From contig NZ_RKIE01000003.1 of NCBI RefSeq assembly GCF_003751785.1, positions 434,001 through 498,000 on the forward strand: a DNA stretch of 64,000 nucleotides, written 5' to 3'. Source of the stretch: Frigoribacterium sp. PhB160. GTDB lineage: Bacteria > Actinomycetota > Actinomycetes > Actinomycetales > Microbacteriaceae. Of this stretch, positions 40,217 through 49,485 are shown one piece after another (position 1 is the first letter of the stretch; every line of letters starts with the position of its first letter). Under the pieces are notes generated by a model. It ran no database searches and was not told the DNA's origin. It saw nothing but the letters and a program-made list of their open reading frames with translations. A program made the translations under genes and the position numbers.

Positions 40217-41719
40217 ATGACGACACCCGTGCGGGCCAAGGGGCCCCGCAGCCTCTTCCGGACCAAGTCGGTCGAGGCGTCGATCCAGGACTCGCTCGAG
40301 TCGGAGAGCAAGCTCAAGCGCTCGCTCGGCGTGACCGACCTGACGCTGATGGGCATCGCCGTCGCGGTCGGCGCCGGCATCTTCTCGGTCGGCGCGAACG
40401 CCGCCGCGAACTTCGCCGGTCCCGGCGTCATCATCTCGTTCGTGCTCGCCGCGATCACCTGCGGCCTCGCGATCATGTGCTACGCCGAGTTCGCCTCGAC
40501 GATCCCCGTCGCGGGCAGCGCGTACACCTTCACCTACGCGACGATGGGCGAGTTCCTCGCGTGGATCATCGGGTGGGACCTCATCCTCGAGACCCTGACC
40601 GGCGCGGCCGTCCTCGCGAAGTACTGGGGCATCTACCTCAGCACGGTCTTCGAGCAGTTCGGGGTGCCGCTGCCCGACACGATCGCGATCGGGCCGGTCG
40701 ACCTCAGCTGGGGGCCGTTCCTCATCGTCGCGGTGTTCACGGTGCTGCTCGTGCTCGGCACGCAGCTCAGCTCCCGCGTCGGCGGGGTCTTCACCGTCAT
40801 CAAGGTCGGCATCGTGTTGTTCGTGATCGTCGTCGGCTTCTTCTTCGTCAAGGCCTCGAACTACACGCCGTTCATCCCGGAGTCGCAGCCGCGCACGGGC
40901 GAGGGCGCCGCCGACGTGTGGACGCAGTCGCTGTTCTCGTTCCTCAGCGGAGCCGCACCGGCGCAGTACGGCGTGTTCGGTCTGCTGGCCGGGGCCTCGC
41001 TCGTCTTCTTCGCCTTCATCGGGTTCGACATCGTCGCGACCAGCGCCGAGGAGGTCAAGGACCCGCAGAAGACGATGCCGCGCGGCATCTTCCTCGGGCT
41101 GGGCATCGTCACGCTGCTCTACGTGCTCGTCGCCGTCGTGCTGACCGGCATGGTCTCGTACCGCGACCTCGCCTCGAGCGAGACGCCGAACCTCGCGACC
41201 GCGTTCGAGCTCGTCGGCGTCGACTGGGCCGCCAAGGTCATCGCGGTCGGGGCCCTGATCGGCCTCACCACGGTGATCATGGTGCTGCTGCTCGGGCTCG
41301 CGCGCATCGTCTTCTCGATGAGCCGCGACGGGCTGCTGCCCCGCGGGCTGTCGAAGACCTCGGCGAAGCGCGGCACGCCCGTGCGGGTGCAGGTGCTCGC
41401 CGGGATCGTCGTCGCGCTGATCGCCGGGCTGACCGACGTGGGCGTGCTCGAGGAGATGATCAACATCGGCACGCTGTCGGCGTTCGTGCTCGTGAGCATC
41501 GGCGTCATCGTGCTGCGTCGCACCCGGTCGGACCTGCCGCGCGCGTTCCGCGTGCCGCTGGTGCCGTTCCTGCCGATCCTGTCGGCGGTGCTCTGCGTGT
41601 GGCTGATGCTCAACCTGACGACGCTGACCTGGGTGCGGTTCGCCGTGTGGCTCGTGATCGGCGTGGTCGTGTACTTCGCGTACGGGCGGCGTCACTCGCG
41701 GGTCGGGCGCGGGGAGTAG
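40217..41719 (+). CDS. APC-family cationic amino acid permease
   Basis: 500 residues, 12-14 membrane helices. After a charged N-terminus, TDLTLMGIAVAVGAGIFSVG gives the helix-1 Gly motif of APC/CAT transporters. YAEFASTIPVAGSAYTFTYATMGEF marks the CAT subgroup, as in B. subtilis YfnA and mammalian CAT1. It likely imports a basic amino acid by proton symport; the substrate is inferred from subgroup only. Good ribosome site before ATG 40217. Its stop is followed by a GGCTGC-rich tract and a family A palindrome. Confidence 0.9.
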   Translation: MTTPVRAKGPRSLFRTKSVEASIQDSLESESKLKRSLGVTDLTLMGIAVAVGAGIFSVGANAAANFAGPGVIISFVLAAITCGLAIMCYAEFASTIPVAGSAYTFTYATMGEFLAWIIGWDLILETLTGAAVLAKYWGIYLSTVFEQFGVPLPDTIAIGPVDLSWGPFLIVAVFTVLLVLGTQLSSRVGGVFTVIKVGIVLFVIVVGFFFVKASNYTPFIPESQPRTGEGAADVWTQSLFSFLSGAAPAQYGVFGLLAGASLVFFAFIGFDIVATSAEEVKDPQKTMPRGIFLGLGIVTLLYVLVAVVLTGMVSYRDLASSETPNLATAFELVGVDWAAKVIAVGALIGLTTVIMVLLLGLARIVFSMSRDGLLPRGLSKTSAKRGTPVRVQVLAGIVVALIAGLTDVGVLEEMINIGTLSAFVLVSIGVIVLRRTRSDLPRAFRVPLVPFLPILSAVLCVWLMLNLTTLTWVRFAVWLVIGVVVYFAYGRRHSRVGRGE

Positions 41720-41765
41720 CGGCCGCCTGCGGCTGCTGCCCGGCTGCTGCGGCTGCTGCCGTCGG

Positions 41766-41825
41766 GAACCCCGTTCCGTTCGAAGAACCACGAAGCTTCG
41801 TGGTTCTTCGAACGGAATGGGGTTC
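41766..41825. repeat. 60-bp palindromic repeat family A, copy 4 (near-perfect)
   Basis: All 60 bases form an inverted repeat around AAGCTT with a single mismatch (GAACCCCG left, TGGGGTTC right). Lies between the convergent permease and peroxiredoxin-like genes, after a GGCTGC-rich tract, the same setting as copy 3. Confidence 0.9.
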
Positions 41826-41870
41826 TTCGCGTTCGTGGCCGCGGCCGGCCGGCCAGCCGGGTAGGCCGGG

Positions 41871-42530
41871 TCAGGCGAGCTGGTCGAGGGCGGCGACGAC
41901 GTCGGCGACCTCGGTGCGGGTCGTGTAGTCGACGTGCACGTCGGCGAAGACCACGCGGCCGTCGCCGTCGACGACGAGCACCGTCGGGAACGGGATGTCG
42001 CCCGTCTCATCGGCGTTGCTGTCGGCCACGTCGAAGCCGAGCTGCGTGTGGGCGGACCGGGCGTCGGCGGTCGGCTCGGTCACGATGCCGAGCGCGCTGC
42101 TGAGCACGTTGCCCGGGTCGGACAGCACCGGGAACTCCAGCGAGCCGTTCGACGTCGCGAGGTCGGAGCCCTCGGGGGTCTGCGGGCTGATCGCCACGAG
42201 CGCGACGCCGCGGTCGCGCAGGGTCGGCAGCAGCTCCTGCTGGTACGTCTTCAGCGTCAGGTTGCAGTACGGGCACCAGGCCCCGCGGTAGAACACGAGC
42301 ACGGCGGCGCCCTCGCCGACGACCTCGGCCAGCGAGACCTCGTCGCCGGCCACGGTCAGCAGGGTCGCGTCGACGAGCTGGTCGCCGACGGCGACCGCGT
42401 CGTCCGGCACCCCGGCCTCGGTCAGCGCCTTCTGCTCCCCGTCGAAGACGGCCGACAGCTCGGGGCCGATCTGGGCGGTGAAGCCCTCGTTGAACGTGGT
42501 GACCTGGTCGGCGATCGTGGGTGTGGACAT
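41871..42530 (-). CDS. Peroxiredoxin-like AhpC/TSA-family protein
   Basis: 219 residues with a thioredoxin fold. The active site is FYRGAWCPYCNLTLKTYQQEL near 92-112: Cys-Pro-Tyr-Cys replaces the usual PxxxTxxC of typical 2-Cys peroxiredoxins. A ~55-residue N-terminal helical extension precedes the domain. Such CPYC proteins reduce peroxides or disulfides. Third-strand cis-Pro is in DIPFPTVLVVDGDG. Start ATG with GGGAG upstream. Stands alone, convergent with the APC gene. Confidence 0.83.
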   Translation of the reverse strand: MSTPTIADQVTTFNEGFTAQIGPELSAVFDGEQKALTEAGVPDDAVAVGDQLVDATLLTVAGDEVSLAEVVGEGAAVLVFYRGAWCPYCNLTLKTYQQELLPTLRDRGVALVAISPQTPEGSDLATSNGSLEFPVLSDPGNVLSSALGIVTEPTADARSAHTQLGFDVADSNADETGDIPFPTVLVVDGDGRVVFADVHVDYTTRTEVADVVAALDQLA

Positions 42531-42695
42531 GCGAGCTCCCGGGGACGGGCCGACGTCGGGTGCCGACCGTGTGCGCCGATGCTAGGACGCGCCTCCTCGG
42601 ATTTCCCTCGACGTCGTCACACGGCGTCACGCGAGCCGGCCCCGCCACCAGGAGGCGCGGCCCGCGAGATCAAGGCCCGTCGCCTCGGCGACCGC

Positions 42696-43472
42696 TCACG
42701 TCTGGCAGTGGGGGCACCAGTACGTGTCGCGCAGCTCGAGCTCGGACTCGCCGAGCTCCCCGCGGACGATCGTCGTGCCGCAGCGGAGGCAGGGCTTGCC
42801 CGCACGGCCGTAGACCCAGTCGGTCGTGCCCCGGAGGTTGCCGGTCGTCGTCCGCTCGATGCGGTCTTTGTTGGCGACGATGAGGCGGTGGGCGAGGTCG
42901 ATCATCTTGGGCCGGTTCTCGACGTCGCCGACGGGCCTCGTCGGCAGCACCCCGCGCAGGAAGCAGACCTCGGCCCGGTACACGTTTCCGAGCCCGGCCA
43001 GCACCCTCTGGTCGAGGAGCGCCAGGCCGATCTCGCGCCCCGGGTCGGCCTCGAGGTTGAGGAGAGCGGACGACGCGTCCCAGTCGGGGCCGAGGAGGTC
43101 GGGGCCGAGGTAGGCCGTCACGCTGTCGTCGTCGTCGCGGGGCACGAGCTCGACGATGCCGAGGTCGAAGCCGACGGTCACCCAGTCGGCCGTCTCGAGG
43201 ACCACGCGCGCCTGGTAGGCGGGCCGCTTCCACTTCGTGCCGTGGCGGTAGACGTGCCACGACCCTTCCATCTTGAGGTGGGTGTGCAGCGTGAGGTCGC
43301 CGACGTGGTGCAGCAGGTGCTTGCCGCGCGCGATGACGTCGTCGACGACCTGACCGCTGAGGTCGACGGTCGCGAAGGCCGGCACGCGGAAGTCGGTCGA
43401 CGTCAGCGTCTGGCCGTGCAGCACGGCGTCGAGGTTCTTCGCGGCGCGGTAGACGGTGTCTCCCTCAGGCAC
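42696..43472 (-). CDS. nei2: Fpg/Nei-family DNA glycosylase (second), next to lhr
   Basis: 258 residues. PEGDTVYRAAKNL gives Pro2/Glu3; GKHLLHHV the Lys; DQRVLAGLGNVYRAEVCFLRGVLP the helix-two-turn-helix; CLRCG...CPHC the zinc finger. It removes oxidised pyrimidines. GTG start 10 bases after the lhr stop, so one transcript. Mycobacteria keep the same lhr-nei order, evidence of a shared repair role. Confidence 0.92.
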   Translation of the reverse strand: MPEGDTVYRAAKNLDAVLHGQTLTSTDFRVPAFATVDLSGQVVDDVIARGKHLLHHVGDLTLHTHLKMEGSWHVYRHGTKWKRPAYQARVVLETADWVTVGFDLGIVELVPRDDDDSVTAYLGPDLLGPDWDASSALLNLEADPGREIGLALLDQRVLAGLGNVYRAEVCFLRGVLPTRPVGDVENRPKMIDLAHRLIVANKDRIERTTTGNLRGTTDWVYGRAGKPCLRCGTTIVRGELGESELELRDTYWCPHCQT

Positions 43473-43482
43473 GGGTCACCGC

Positions 43483-46400
43483 CTACGACCGCAGCCGGAC
43501 GCCGCTCGGCGTCGGGGCGAACCCGGCGTCGCGGAGGGCGTCGCCCAGGGGGGTGCCGAGCACGAACTCGCCGTCGACCCGCTCGACCGCGAGCTTGCCG
43601 AGCCGCTGCCGGACGACGGAGGCGAGGGACTGCGCCGCCAGGGCCAGCTCGCGCTCGTCGGGCTCGCCGAAGGTCAGCACGGTCTTGCCGCCGCGCTCGA
43701 CGTAGACGGTGAGGCGGCCGTCGACGAGCACGACGAGCGAGCCCGCCTTCCGGCCCGGGCGGTGGCCGGTCTTCTTCTTCGAGGCCGGCGCCGGGACAGA
43801 AGTCGAGACGGAGGCCGCCCCGGAGCCCGTCGTCGGCGTCGAGCCCGTCGACGTCGTGCTCGTCGCCGCCGGGTCGTCGGCACCGGCACCGGCACCGGCA
43901 CCGACGCCGACGGCGACCGGCCCGTCCGCCGCCTCGGCGGGTTGACCCGGCCACGGCAGCGCCGCGCCGTACGGGTTGGCCGGGTCGGTCGCGGCGAGCG
44001 TCACGACGGGGATCTCGCGCCCGCGACCCGCCGCGGCGAGGGCGTCGTCGTCGCGTCGGTCGGACTCCTCCCGGACGAACGACCTGAGCCGGTCGACCGT
44101 CGGCCCGGTCGCGAACTGCGCCGCGCCGAGGCCCTCGACGAAGTAGCCGCGACGCGCGCGACCCGTCTCCTCGAAGCCGCTGAGCACCTTGTAGACGGTC
44201 GAGAAGCCGCCGCGCACGCCCTCGTTGGCCACGGCCCCTCGGGTCACGACCCCGTGACGCTCGAGGAGGATCTCGGCCATCGCCGCGGCCCGCACCGTCG
44301 CGTCGGGCTCGGAGAGGGGCAGCAGCGACCAGCGTCCGCCGACCGTCGGCGGTCCGGACTGACGCGGCATCGCGATGCGGCCCCGGCTGCGGTACGACGA
44401 CCGCGACCGGGTGGGTGCCTTGGCTCGCGGCGCCTTGCCGCCCACGCGCGTACGGAGGGGGGCGAACGTGTCGTTCGTGATCTGCCCGGCCCAGACGAGG
44501 TCCCAGATGGCCGTCACGAGCGCGTCGTCGTCGGTGCTGCCGACGGCGTCGGAGAGCTGCCGGAAGAAGTAGGCACCGCCGCCGGCGAGGGCGGCCAGCA
44601 CCTCGCGCTGCAGCTCGTCGGTGTCGGTGCCGAGCGGCTCGGGCAGCGTGACCTGCGCGCCGTCGGCGAGGTGCAGGCTGACCCAGCCGTCGTTGCCCGC
44701 GAGGCTGCCCGCGCCCGACCAGATGACGTCGCCCGTCGCCGTGAGCTCGTCGAGCATGCCGGGGACGTAGTCGGTGACCCGGGCGGGCAGGATGAGCGAC
44801 TCCCACGCCGAGGCCGGCAGCGCCACACCGCTCAGCTGGTCGACGACCTGCACGACGCCGTCGAGGCCACGCAGCCCCGAGCCCTTGGCCCCGGTCGCGA
44901 CGTGCTGCCAGGTCGGCAGGAACCGCCCGAGCGTGTCGGGGGCGACCGGCTCGACCTCGTGCCGCAGCGCGGCGAGCGACCGGCTGCGGAGGCGCCGCAG
45001 CACCTCGGCGTCGCACCACTCGCTGCCGACCTGCTTCGGTCGGAACTCGCCCTCGACGACGCGCCGCTGCACCCCGAGCTTGCGCAGCGTGTCGAGCACG
45101 ACCGCCGTGCCGAGCCCGAGCCGGTCGGCGACCATCTGCGGGGTGAACGGGGCGTGGGTGCGCGCGAAGCGCCCGACGAGGTCGCCGAGCGGGTCGTCGA
45201 CCGGCTCGACGAACGCCGTGGGCACCCCGATCGGCAGGGCGACCCCCAGGGCGTCCCGGAGGCGCGACGCGTCCTCGATGCCGGCCCACCGCTCGACGCC
45301 CGAGTGGGTGAAGCGGAGGACGCGGTTCGACCTCGCCAGGTCGCCCAGCGCGCCCGCGAGCCGGGCCCGACCGTCGTCGACGGTGCTGCTCGTCGCCGTC
45401 TCGGTCGCGAGCCAGCTGCGCTCGACGATCTCGCCGGTCGTCAGGGGGCCGAGCAGGCGCAGCAGGTCGACGACGCCCTCGATGTCGCGGGCCCGGCGGT
45501 CGGGGGCGAGGCGCTGCAGCTCGAGCTCGTGCTGGTCGATGACGTCGGGGTCGAGCAGCTCGCGGAGCTCGGCGCGGCCGAGCAGCTCCTGCAGCAGCGA
45601 CGAGTCGAGCGACAGGGCGGCCGCTCGACGCTCGGCGAGGGGCGAGTCGCCCTCGTACATGAACGCGGCCACGTAGCCGAAGAGCAGCGAGCGGGCGAAC
45701 GGCGAGGGAACCTCGGTCTCGACCTCGACGACGCGCACGGCGCGTGTCTCGAGCTCGCGGGTCAGGCTCATGAGGGCGGGCAGGTCGTAGACGTCCTGGA
45801 GCACCTCGCGCACGGCCTCGAGCACGATCGGGAACTGCGGGTACTTGCGGGCGACGTCGAGCAGCTGCGACGCACGCTGGCGCTGCTGCCAGAGCGGCGA
45901 CCGCCGACCCGGGTTGTAGCGCGGCAGGAGCAGGGCCCGGGCCGCGCACTCGCGGAAGCGCGACGAGAAGAGGGCGGAGCCGCCGACCTCCTCCGTGACG
46001 ATCTCGTCGAGGTCGTCGCTCTCGAACTGGAACAGCTCGGCCCCGGGGGGCTCGGCGTCGGTGTCGGGGATGCGCACGACGATGCCGTCGTCGGCCGCCA
46101 TCGCGCCGCCGTCGACGCCGAGCTGGTCGCGGATGCGGGCGGAGATCGCGAGCGCCCACGGGGCGTGGACCTGCATGCCGTAGGGGGAGTGCAGCACGAG
46201 CCGCCAGTCGCCGAGCTCGTCGCGGAAGCGCTCGACGACGAGGGTGGTGTCGGAGGGCACGTGCCCGGTCGCCGCACGCTGCTCGGAGACGAACGCGAGC
46301 AGGTTGCGGGCCGCGCGCTCGTCGAGGCCGCCCGCCGTGACGCGGCTCGTCGCCTCGTCGACGGACGAGCTGGCCAGCTCTCGGATGTAGCCGCCGATCG

Positions 46401-48390
46401 CGCGGCCCAGCTCGGCGGGGCGGCCGATGCCGTCGCCCTTCCAGAACGGGACGCGCCCCGGCTGGCCGTAGGCGGGGGAGACCAGCACGCGGTCGTGCGT
46501 GATGTCCTCGATGCGCCAGCTCGTGGCGCCCAGCGCGAAGACGTCGCCGACCCGCGACTCGTAGACCATCTCTTCGTCGAGCTCGCCGACGCGCGCGGCC
46601 TTCTCGCCGACCATGAAGACGCCGAAGAGGCCGCGGTCGGGGATGGTGCCGCCGCTCGTGACGGCGAGCCGCTGGGCACCGGGCCGGCCGGTCAGCGTGC
46701 CGTGCACGCGGTCCCACACGATGCGCGGGCGCAGCTCGGCGAACTCGTCGGACGGGTACTTGCCGCTGAGCAGGTCGAGGGTGGCGTCGAAGGCCGAACG
46801 CGGCAGGGTCGCGAAGGGCGCGCTGCGGCGGACGGTGTCGAACCACTCGTCGACGTCGATCTCGTCGAGCGCGACGGCGGCCACGGTCTGCTGCGCCAGC
46901 ACGTCGAGCGGGTTGGTCGGCACGCGCAGCTCTTCGATGAGGCCCGCGACCATGCGCTCGGCGGCGACCGCGGAGTGGATGAGGTCGGCCCGGTGCTTCG
47001 GGAACATCACGCCTCGGCTGATCTCGCCGACCTGGTGCCCGGCGCGGCCGACGCGCTGCAGCCCGCTGGCGACCGACGGCGGCGACTCGACCTGCACGAC
47101 GAGGTCGACGGCGCCCATGTCGATGCCGAGCTCGAGCGAGCTCGTCGCGACGACGCAGCGCAGCCGACCGCTCTTGAGGTCGTCCTCGATGATCGCGCGC
47201 TGGTCCTTCGAGACCGAGCCGTGGTGGGCCCGGGCCAGCAGCGGCTCGCTGCCCTGGGTCTGCCCGCTGCCGCCGATGAGCTGGGCGGGCGAGCCGCCCC
47301 CGACCATCGGGTTGCGCTTCGGGGCGGCCGGGGCCGCCGGGGCGAAGGGGTCGGCCACGGCGGCGTCGGCGACGGCCTCGGGGACGGCGCCGGCGGCGAC
47401 GAGCTCGCCCCGTGCCTCCTCAGCGGCCTGCAGGGCGGCGGCCCGCGTCTCGGCGTCGGCGCCGGTGCGCTCGAGCCAGATGTCGTTGAGGCGCGCGGTG
47501 AGGCGCTCGGCCAGGCGCCGGGAGTTCGAGAAGACGATCGTCGAGCGGTGGTCGAGGATCAGGTCGACGATGCCCTCTTCGACATGGGGCCAGATCGAGC
47601 CCTGCGGCGCCGACCCGGCGGCCGAGCCCTCGAGGGGCGCGGCGGTGCCGAGCTCGGTCATGTCGTCGACGGGCACGACCACGCGGAGGTCGAACGTCTT
47701 CTCGGATCGCGGGTTGACGATCGTGACGGGCTTGCGGCCGGAGAGGAACCGCGCGACCTCTTCGGGCGGGCGGACCGTCGCCGACAGCCCGATGCGCTGC
47801 GCCGGGGCGTCGAGGAGGGCGTCGAGGCGCTCGAGCGAGAGCGCGAGGTGCGCGCCGCGCTTCGTCGCGGCGACGGCGTGCACCTCGTCGATGATGACCG
47901 TGCGGACGCCCTTGAGGTTCTCGCGGGCCGCCGACGTGAGCATGAGGTAGAGCGACTCGGGCGTCGTGATGAGGATGTCGGGCGGCGTGCGCTGCAGGAG
48001 GCGCCGGTCGCCGGACGAGGTGTCGCCCGACCGCACCCCGACGCTGAGCTCGGGTGCCTCGAGGCCCAGGCGCCGGGCGGTCTGCGTGATGCCGACGAGC
48101 GGCGAGCGGAGGTTGCGCTCGACGTCGACCCCGAGCGCCTTCAGCGGCGAGATGTAGAGGACGCGGGTGCGGTGCTCCTTCGCCTCGGGCGGAGGCGTGC
48201 TCGCGAGCGAGTCGATCGACCACAGGAAGGAGGCCAACGTCTTGCCCGAGCCCGTCGGGGCGATGACGAGCGCGTCGTCGCCGTCGCTGATGGCCCGCCA
48301 GGCCCCCTCCTGCGCGAGGGTGGGCGCGGGGAACGCCCCGCGGAACCACTCACGGGTGGCGGGGGAGAAGCGCTCCAGGACGTCGGTCAT
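43483..48390 (-). CDS. lhr: Large ATP-dependent helicase Lhr
   Basis: About 1635 residues, superfamily 2 helicase-Lhr. Q-motif region PAPTLAQEGAW; Walker A APTGSGKT near 45; DEVHAVAATKRG near 165; SATVRPPEEVA; later SSLELGIDMG and QRVGRAGHQ (motifs V and VI). Winged-helix and Lhr-specific domains fill 500-900. The remaining ~700 residues are the long C-terminal extension of bacterial Lhr, with a Gly/Ala/Ser/Thr-rich linker near 1480-1530. Lhr tracks 3'-5' and unwinds RNA:DNA; mycobacterial lhr responds to DNA damage. I prefer the ATG at 48390. Confidence 0.93.
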   Translation of the reverse strand: MTDVLERFSPATREWFRGAFPAPTLAQEGAWRAISDGDDALVIAPTGSGKTLASFLWSIDSLASTPPPEAKEHRTRVLYISPLKALGVDVERNLRSPLVGITQTARRLGLEAPELSVGVRSGDTSSGDRRLLQRTPPDILITTPESLYLMLTSAARENLKGVRTVIIDEVHAVAATKRGAHLALSLERLDALLDAPAQRIGLSATVRPPEEVARFLSGRKPVTIVNPRSEKTFDLRVVVPVDDMTELGTAAPLEGSAAGSAPQGSIWPHVEEGIVDLILDHRSTIVFSNSRRLAERLTARLNDIWLERTGADAETRAAALQAAEEARGELVAAGAVPEAVADAAVADPFAPAAPAAPKRNPMVGGGSPAQLIGGSGQTQGSEPLLARAHHGSVSKDQRAIIEDDLKSGRLRCVVATSSLELGIDMGAVDLVVQVESPPSVASGLQRVGRAGHQVGEISRGVMFPKHRADLIHSAVAAERMVAGLIEELRVPTNPLDVLAQQTVAAVALDEIDVDEWFDTVRRSAPFATLPRSAFDATLDLLSGKYPSDEFAELRPRIVWDRVHGTLTGRPGAQRLAVTSGGTIPDRGLFGVFMVGEKAARVGELDEEMVYESRVGDVFALGATSWRIEDITHDRVLVSPAYGQPGRVPFWKGDGIGRPAELGRAIGGYIRELASSSVDEATSRVTAGGLDERAARNLLAFVSEQRAATGHVPSDTTLVVERFRDELGDWRLVLHSPYGMQVHAPWALAISARIRDQLGVDGGAMAADDGIVVRIPDTDAEPPGAELFQFESDDLDEIVTEEVGGSALFSSRFRECAARALLLPRYNPGRRSPLWQQRQRASQLLDVARKYPQFPIVLEAVREVLQDVYDLPALMSLTRELETRAVRVVEVETEVPSPFARSLLFGYVAAFMYEGDSPLAERRAAALSLDSSLLQELLGRAELRELLDPDVIDQHELELQRLAPDRRARDIEGVVDLLRLLGPLTTGEIVERSWLATETATSSTVDDGRARLAGALGDLARSNRVLRFTHSGVERWAGIEDASRLRDALGVALPIGVPTAFVEPVDDPLGDLVGRFARTHAPFTPQMVADRLGLGTAVVLDTLRKLGVQRRVVEGEFRPKQVGSEWCDAEVLRRLRSRSLAALRHEVEPVAPDTLGRFLPTWQHVATGAKGSGLRGLDGVVQVVDQLSGVALPASAWESLILPARVTDYVPGMLDELTATGDVIWSGAGSLAGNDGWVSLHLADGAQVTLPEPLGTDTDELQREVLAALAGGGAYFFRQLSDAVGSTDDDALVTAIWDLVWAGQITNDTFAPLRTRVGGKAPRAKAPTRSRSSYRSRGRIAMPRQSGPPTVGGRWSLLPLSEPDATVRAAAMAEILLERHGVVTRGAVANEGVRGGFSTVYKVLSGFEETGRARRGYFVEGLGAAQFATGPTVDRLRSFVREESDRRDDDALAAAGRGREIPVVTLAATDPANPYGAALPWPGQPAEAADGPVAVGVGAGAGAGADDPAATSTTSTGSTPTTGSGAASVSTSVPAPASKKKTGHRPGRKAGSLVVLVDGRLTVYVERGGKTVLTFGEPDERELALAAQSLASVVRQRLGKLAVERVDGEFVLGTPLGDALRDAGFAPTPSGVRLRS

Positions 48391-48466
48391 CGTGCGCCCC
48401 ATCCTGCCCCGCACCACCGACATCCGGCCCCGGGCCCGGTGCGTCGCCGACGTCGGGGGCCGCCGC

Positions 48467-48472
48467 TACGGT
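48467..48472 (+). promoter_or_regulatory. Leaderless -10 of the azoreductase gene
   Basis: TACGGT, 6-base spacer, ATG at 48479. Confidence 0.6.
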
Positions 48473-48478
48473 GGGCTC

Positions 48479-49123
48479 ATGCCCACCCTCCTGCACCTCG
48501 ACTCCTCGGCCGACCTCCGCGCCTCGCGCTCGCGGGCCGTCACCGCGGCCTTCGCCGACGCCTGGCGCGCGCTCGGCGACGACCACGTCGTCGTCCGTCG
48601 CGACCTGCACGTCGACCAGCTGCCCCACCTCAGCGACGCCTCGCTGCACTGGCCGCCGCGCCTCCGGCCCGAGGGGGCCTCGCCCGACCCCGCCCACGAG
48701 GCCCTGCAGCACGAGCTCATCGCCGAGCTCGTCGCCGCCGACGTCCTCCTCGTCGGGGCGCCGCTCTACAACTACACGGTGCCGTCGACCCTCAAGGCCT
48801 GGATCGACAACGTCCACCTGCCCGCCGTGACGGCTCCGTTCGACGGCGACGACCAGCAGCCGATGCTCGGCAGGCCCGCCGTCGTCGTGACGAGCCGCGG
48901 CGGCTCGTACGACGCGGGCTCGCCCACCGAGGGCTGGGACCACGCGGTGCCGGTGCTCGACCAGATCCTCGGCAAGACCCTCGGCATGGCCGTCGAGGTC
49001 ATCGAGACGAACCTGACGCTGAGCGACCTCCTCCCCATGCCGCCCGAGGCCCGCGAGCGTGCCGACCGCGAGCTCGCCGCCGCCCTCGAGACGGCCGCCG
49101 AGTCCGCTCGACGGCTCGGCTGA
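48479..49123 (+). CDS. azoR: FMN-dependent NADH:quinone/azo reductase
   Basis: 214 residues, flavodoxin-like fold. LLHLDSSADLRASRSRAVT binds the FMN phosphate; VGAPLYNYTVPSTLKAWIDNV is the family hallmark; VTSRGGSYD near 140 contacts the isoalloxazine ring. AzoR enzymes reduce quinones and azo dyes with NADH as protection against thiol or electrophile stress. Leaderless; divergent from lhr. A second small gene follows after 22 bases. Confidence 0.9.
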   Translation: MPTLLHLDSSADLRASRSRAVTAAFADAWRALGDDHVVVRRDLHVDQLPHLSDASLHWPPRLRPEGASPDPAHEALQHELIAELVAADVLLVGAPLYNYTVPSTLKAWIDNVHLPAVTAPFDGDDQQPMLGRPAVVVTSRGGSYDAGSPTEGWDHAVPVLDQILGKTLGMAVEVIETNLTLSDLLPMPPEARERADRELAAALETAAESARRLG

Positions 49124-49145
49124 CCCGCCGGCGAGCGACACGACG

Positions 49146-49355
49146 ATGCCCAGGAGATCCGTGGCGAGGCGAGCCCAGGCGGCCTCGGCCCGCGTGCTCG
49201 GCTACGTCGCGGCGCTCGCCGCGGTCGTCGGCGTCGTGGCGCTCGCGAAGGGCAGCCCCGGGGTCGGGGGCCTGCTGTTGCTCGCCGCGTTCGTGCTCGT
49301 CGCCGTCGCGTACGCGCTCGTCCGCTCGGTGAACGCGGCCGCGCGACGGCGCTGA
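49146..49355 (+). CDS. Small two-helix membrane protein, 69 aa
   Basis: A basic N-terminus (MPRRSVARRAQ) then VLGYVAALAAVVGVVALAKG and GGLLLLAAFVLVAVAYALV, ending NAAARRR. Unrecognised. Starts 22 bases after azoR on the same strand with CAGGAG-like bases inside its first codons only; likely co-transcribed. Confidence 0.55.
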   Translation: MPRRSVARRAQAASARVLGYVAALAAVVGVVALAKGSPGVGGLLLLAAFVLVAVAYALVRSVNAAARRR

Positions 49356-49472
49356 GCCGACCTCCGTCACGACACGAGGAGGCGCGGCTCGGCGCTGCCC
49401 GCCCCGGCCGTCCCCGAGGTGCATCCGTCCGGGCCCCGTCCCCCGGGCCGAGCCGATGTCGGCGGCCCCGCC

Positions 49473-49478
49473 TAGGCT
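49473..49478 (+). promoter_or_regulatory. Leaderless -10 of the aldo/keto reductase gene
   Basis: TAGGCT, 7-base spacer, ATG at 49486. Confidence 0.65.
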
Positions 49479-49485
49479 CGGCCCC

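Noticed and set aside
43456-49332. A 1958-codon open frame antisense to lhr
   Set aside because: Very high GC content keeps opposite-strand frames open. Its translation is Arg/Val/Asp/Gly-rich without motifs, while lhr on the other strand has full helicase motifs.
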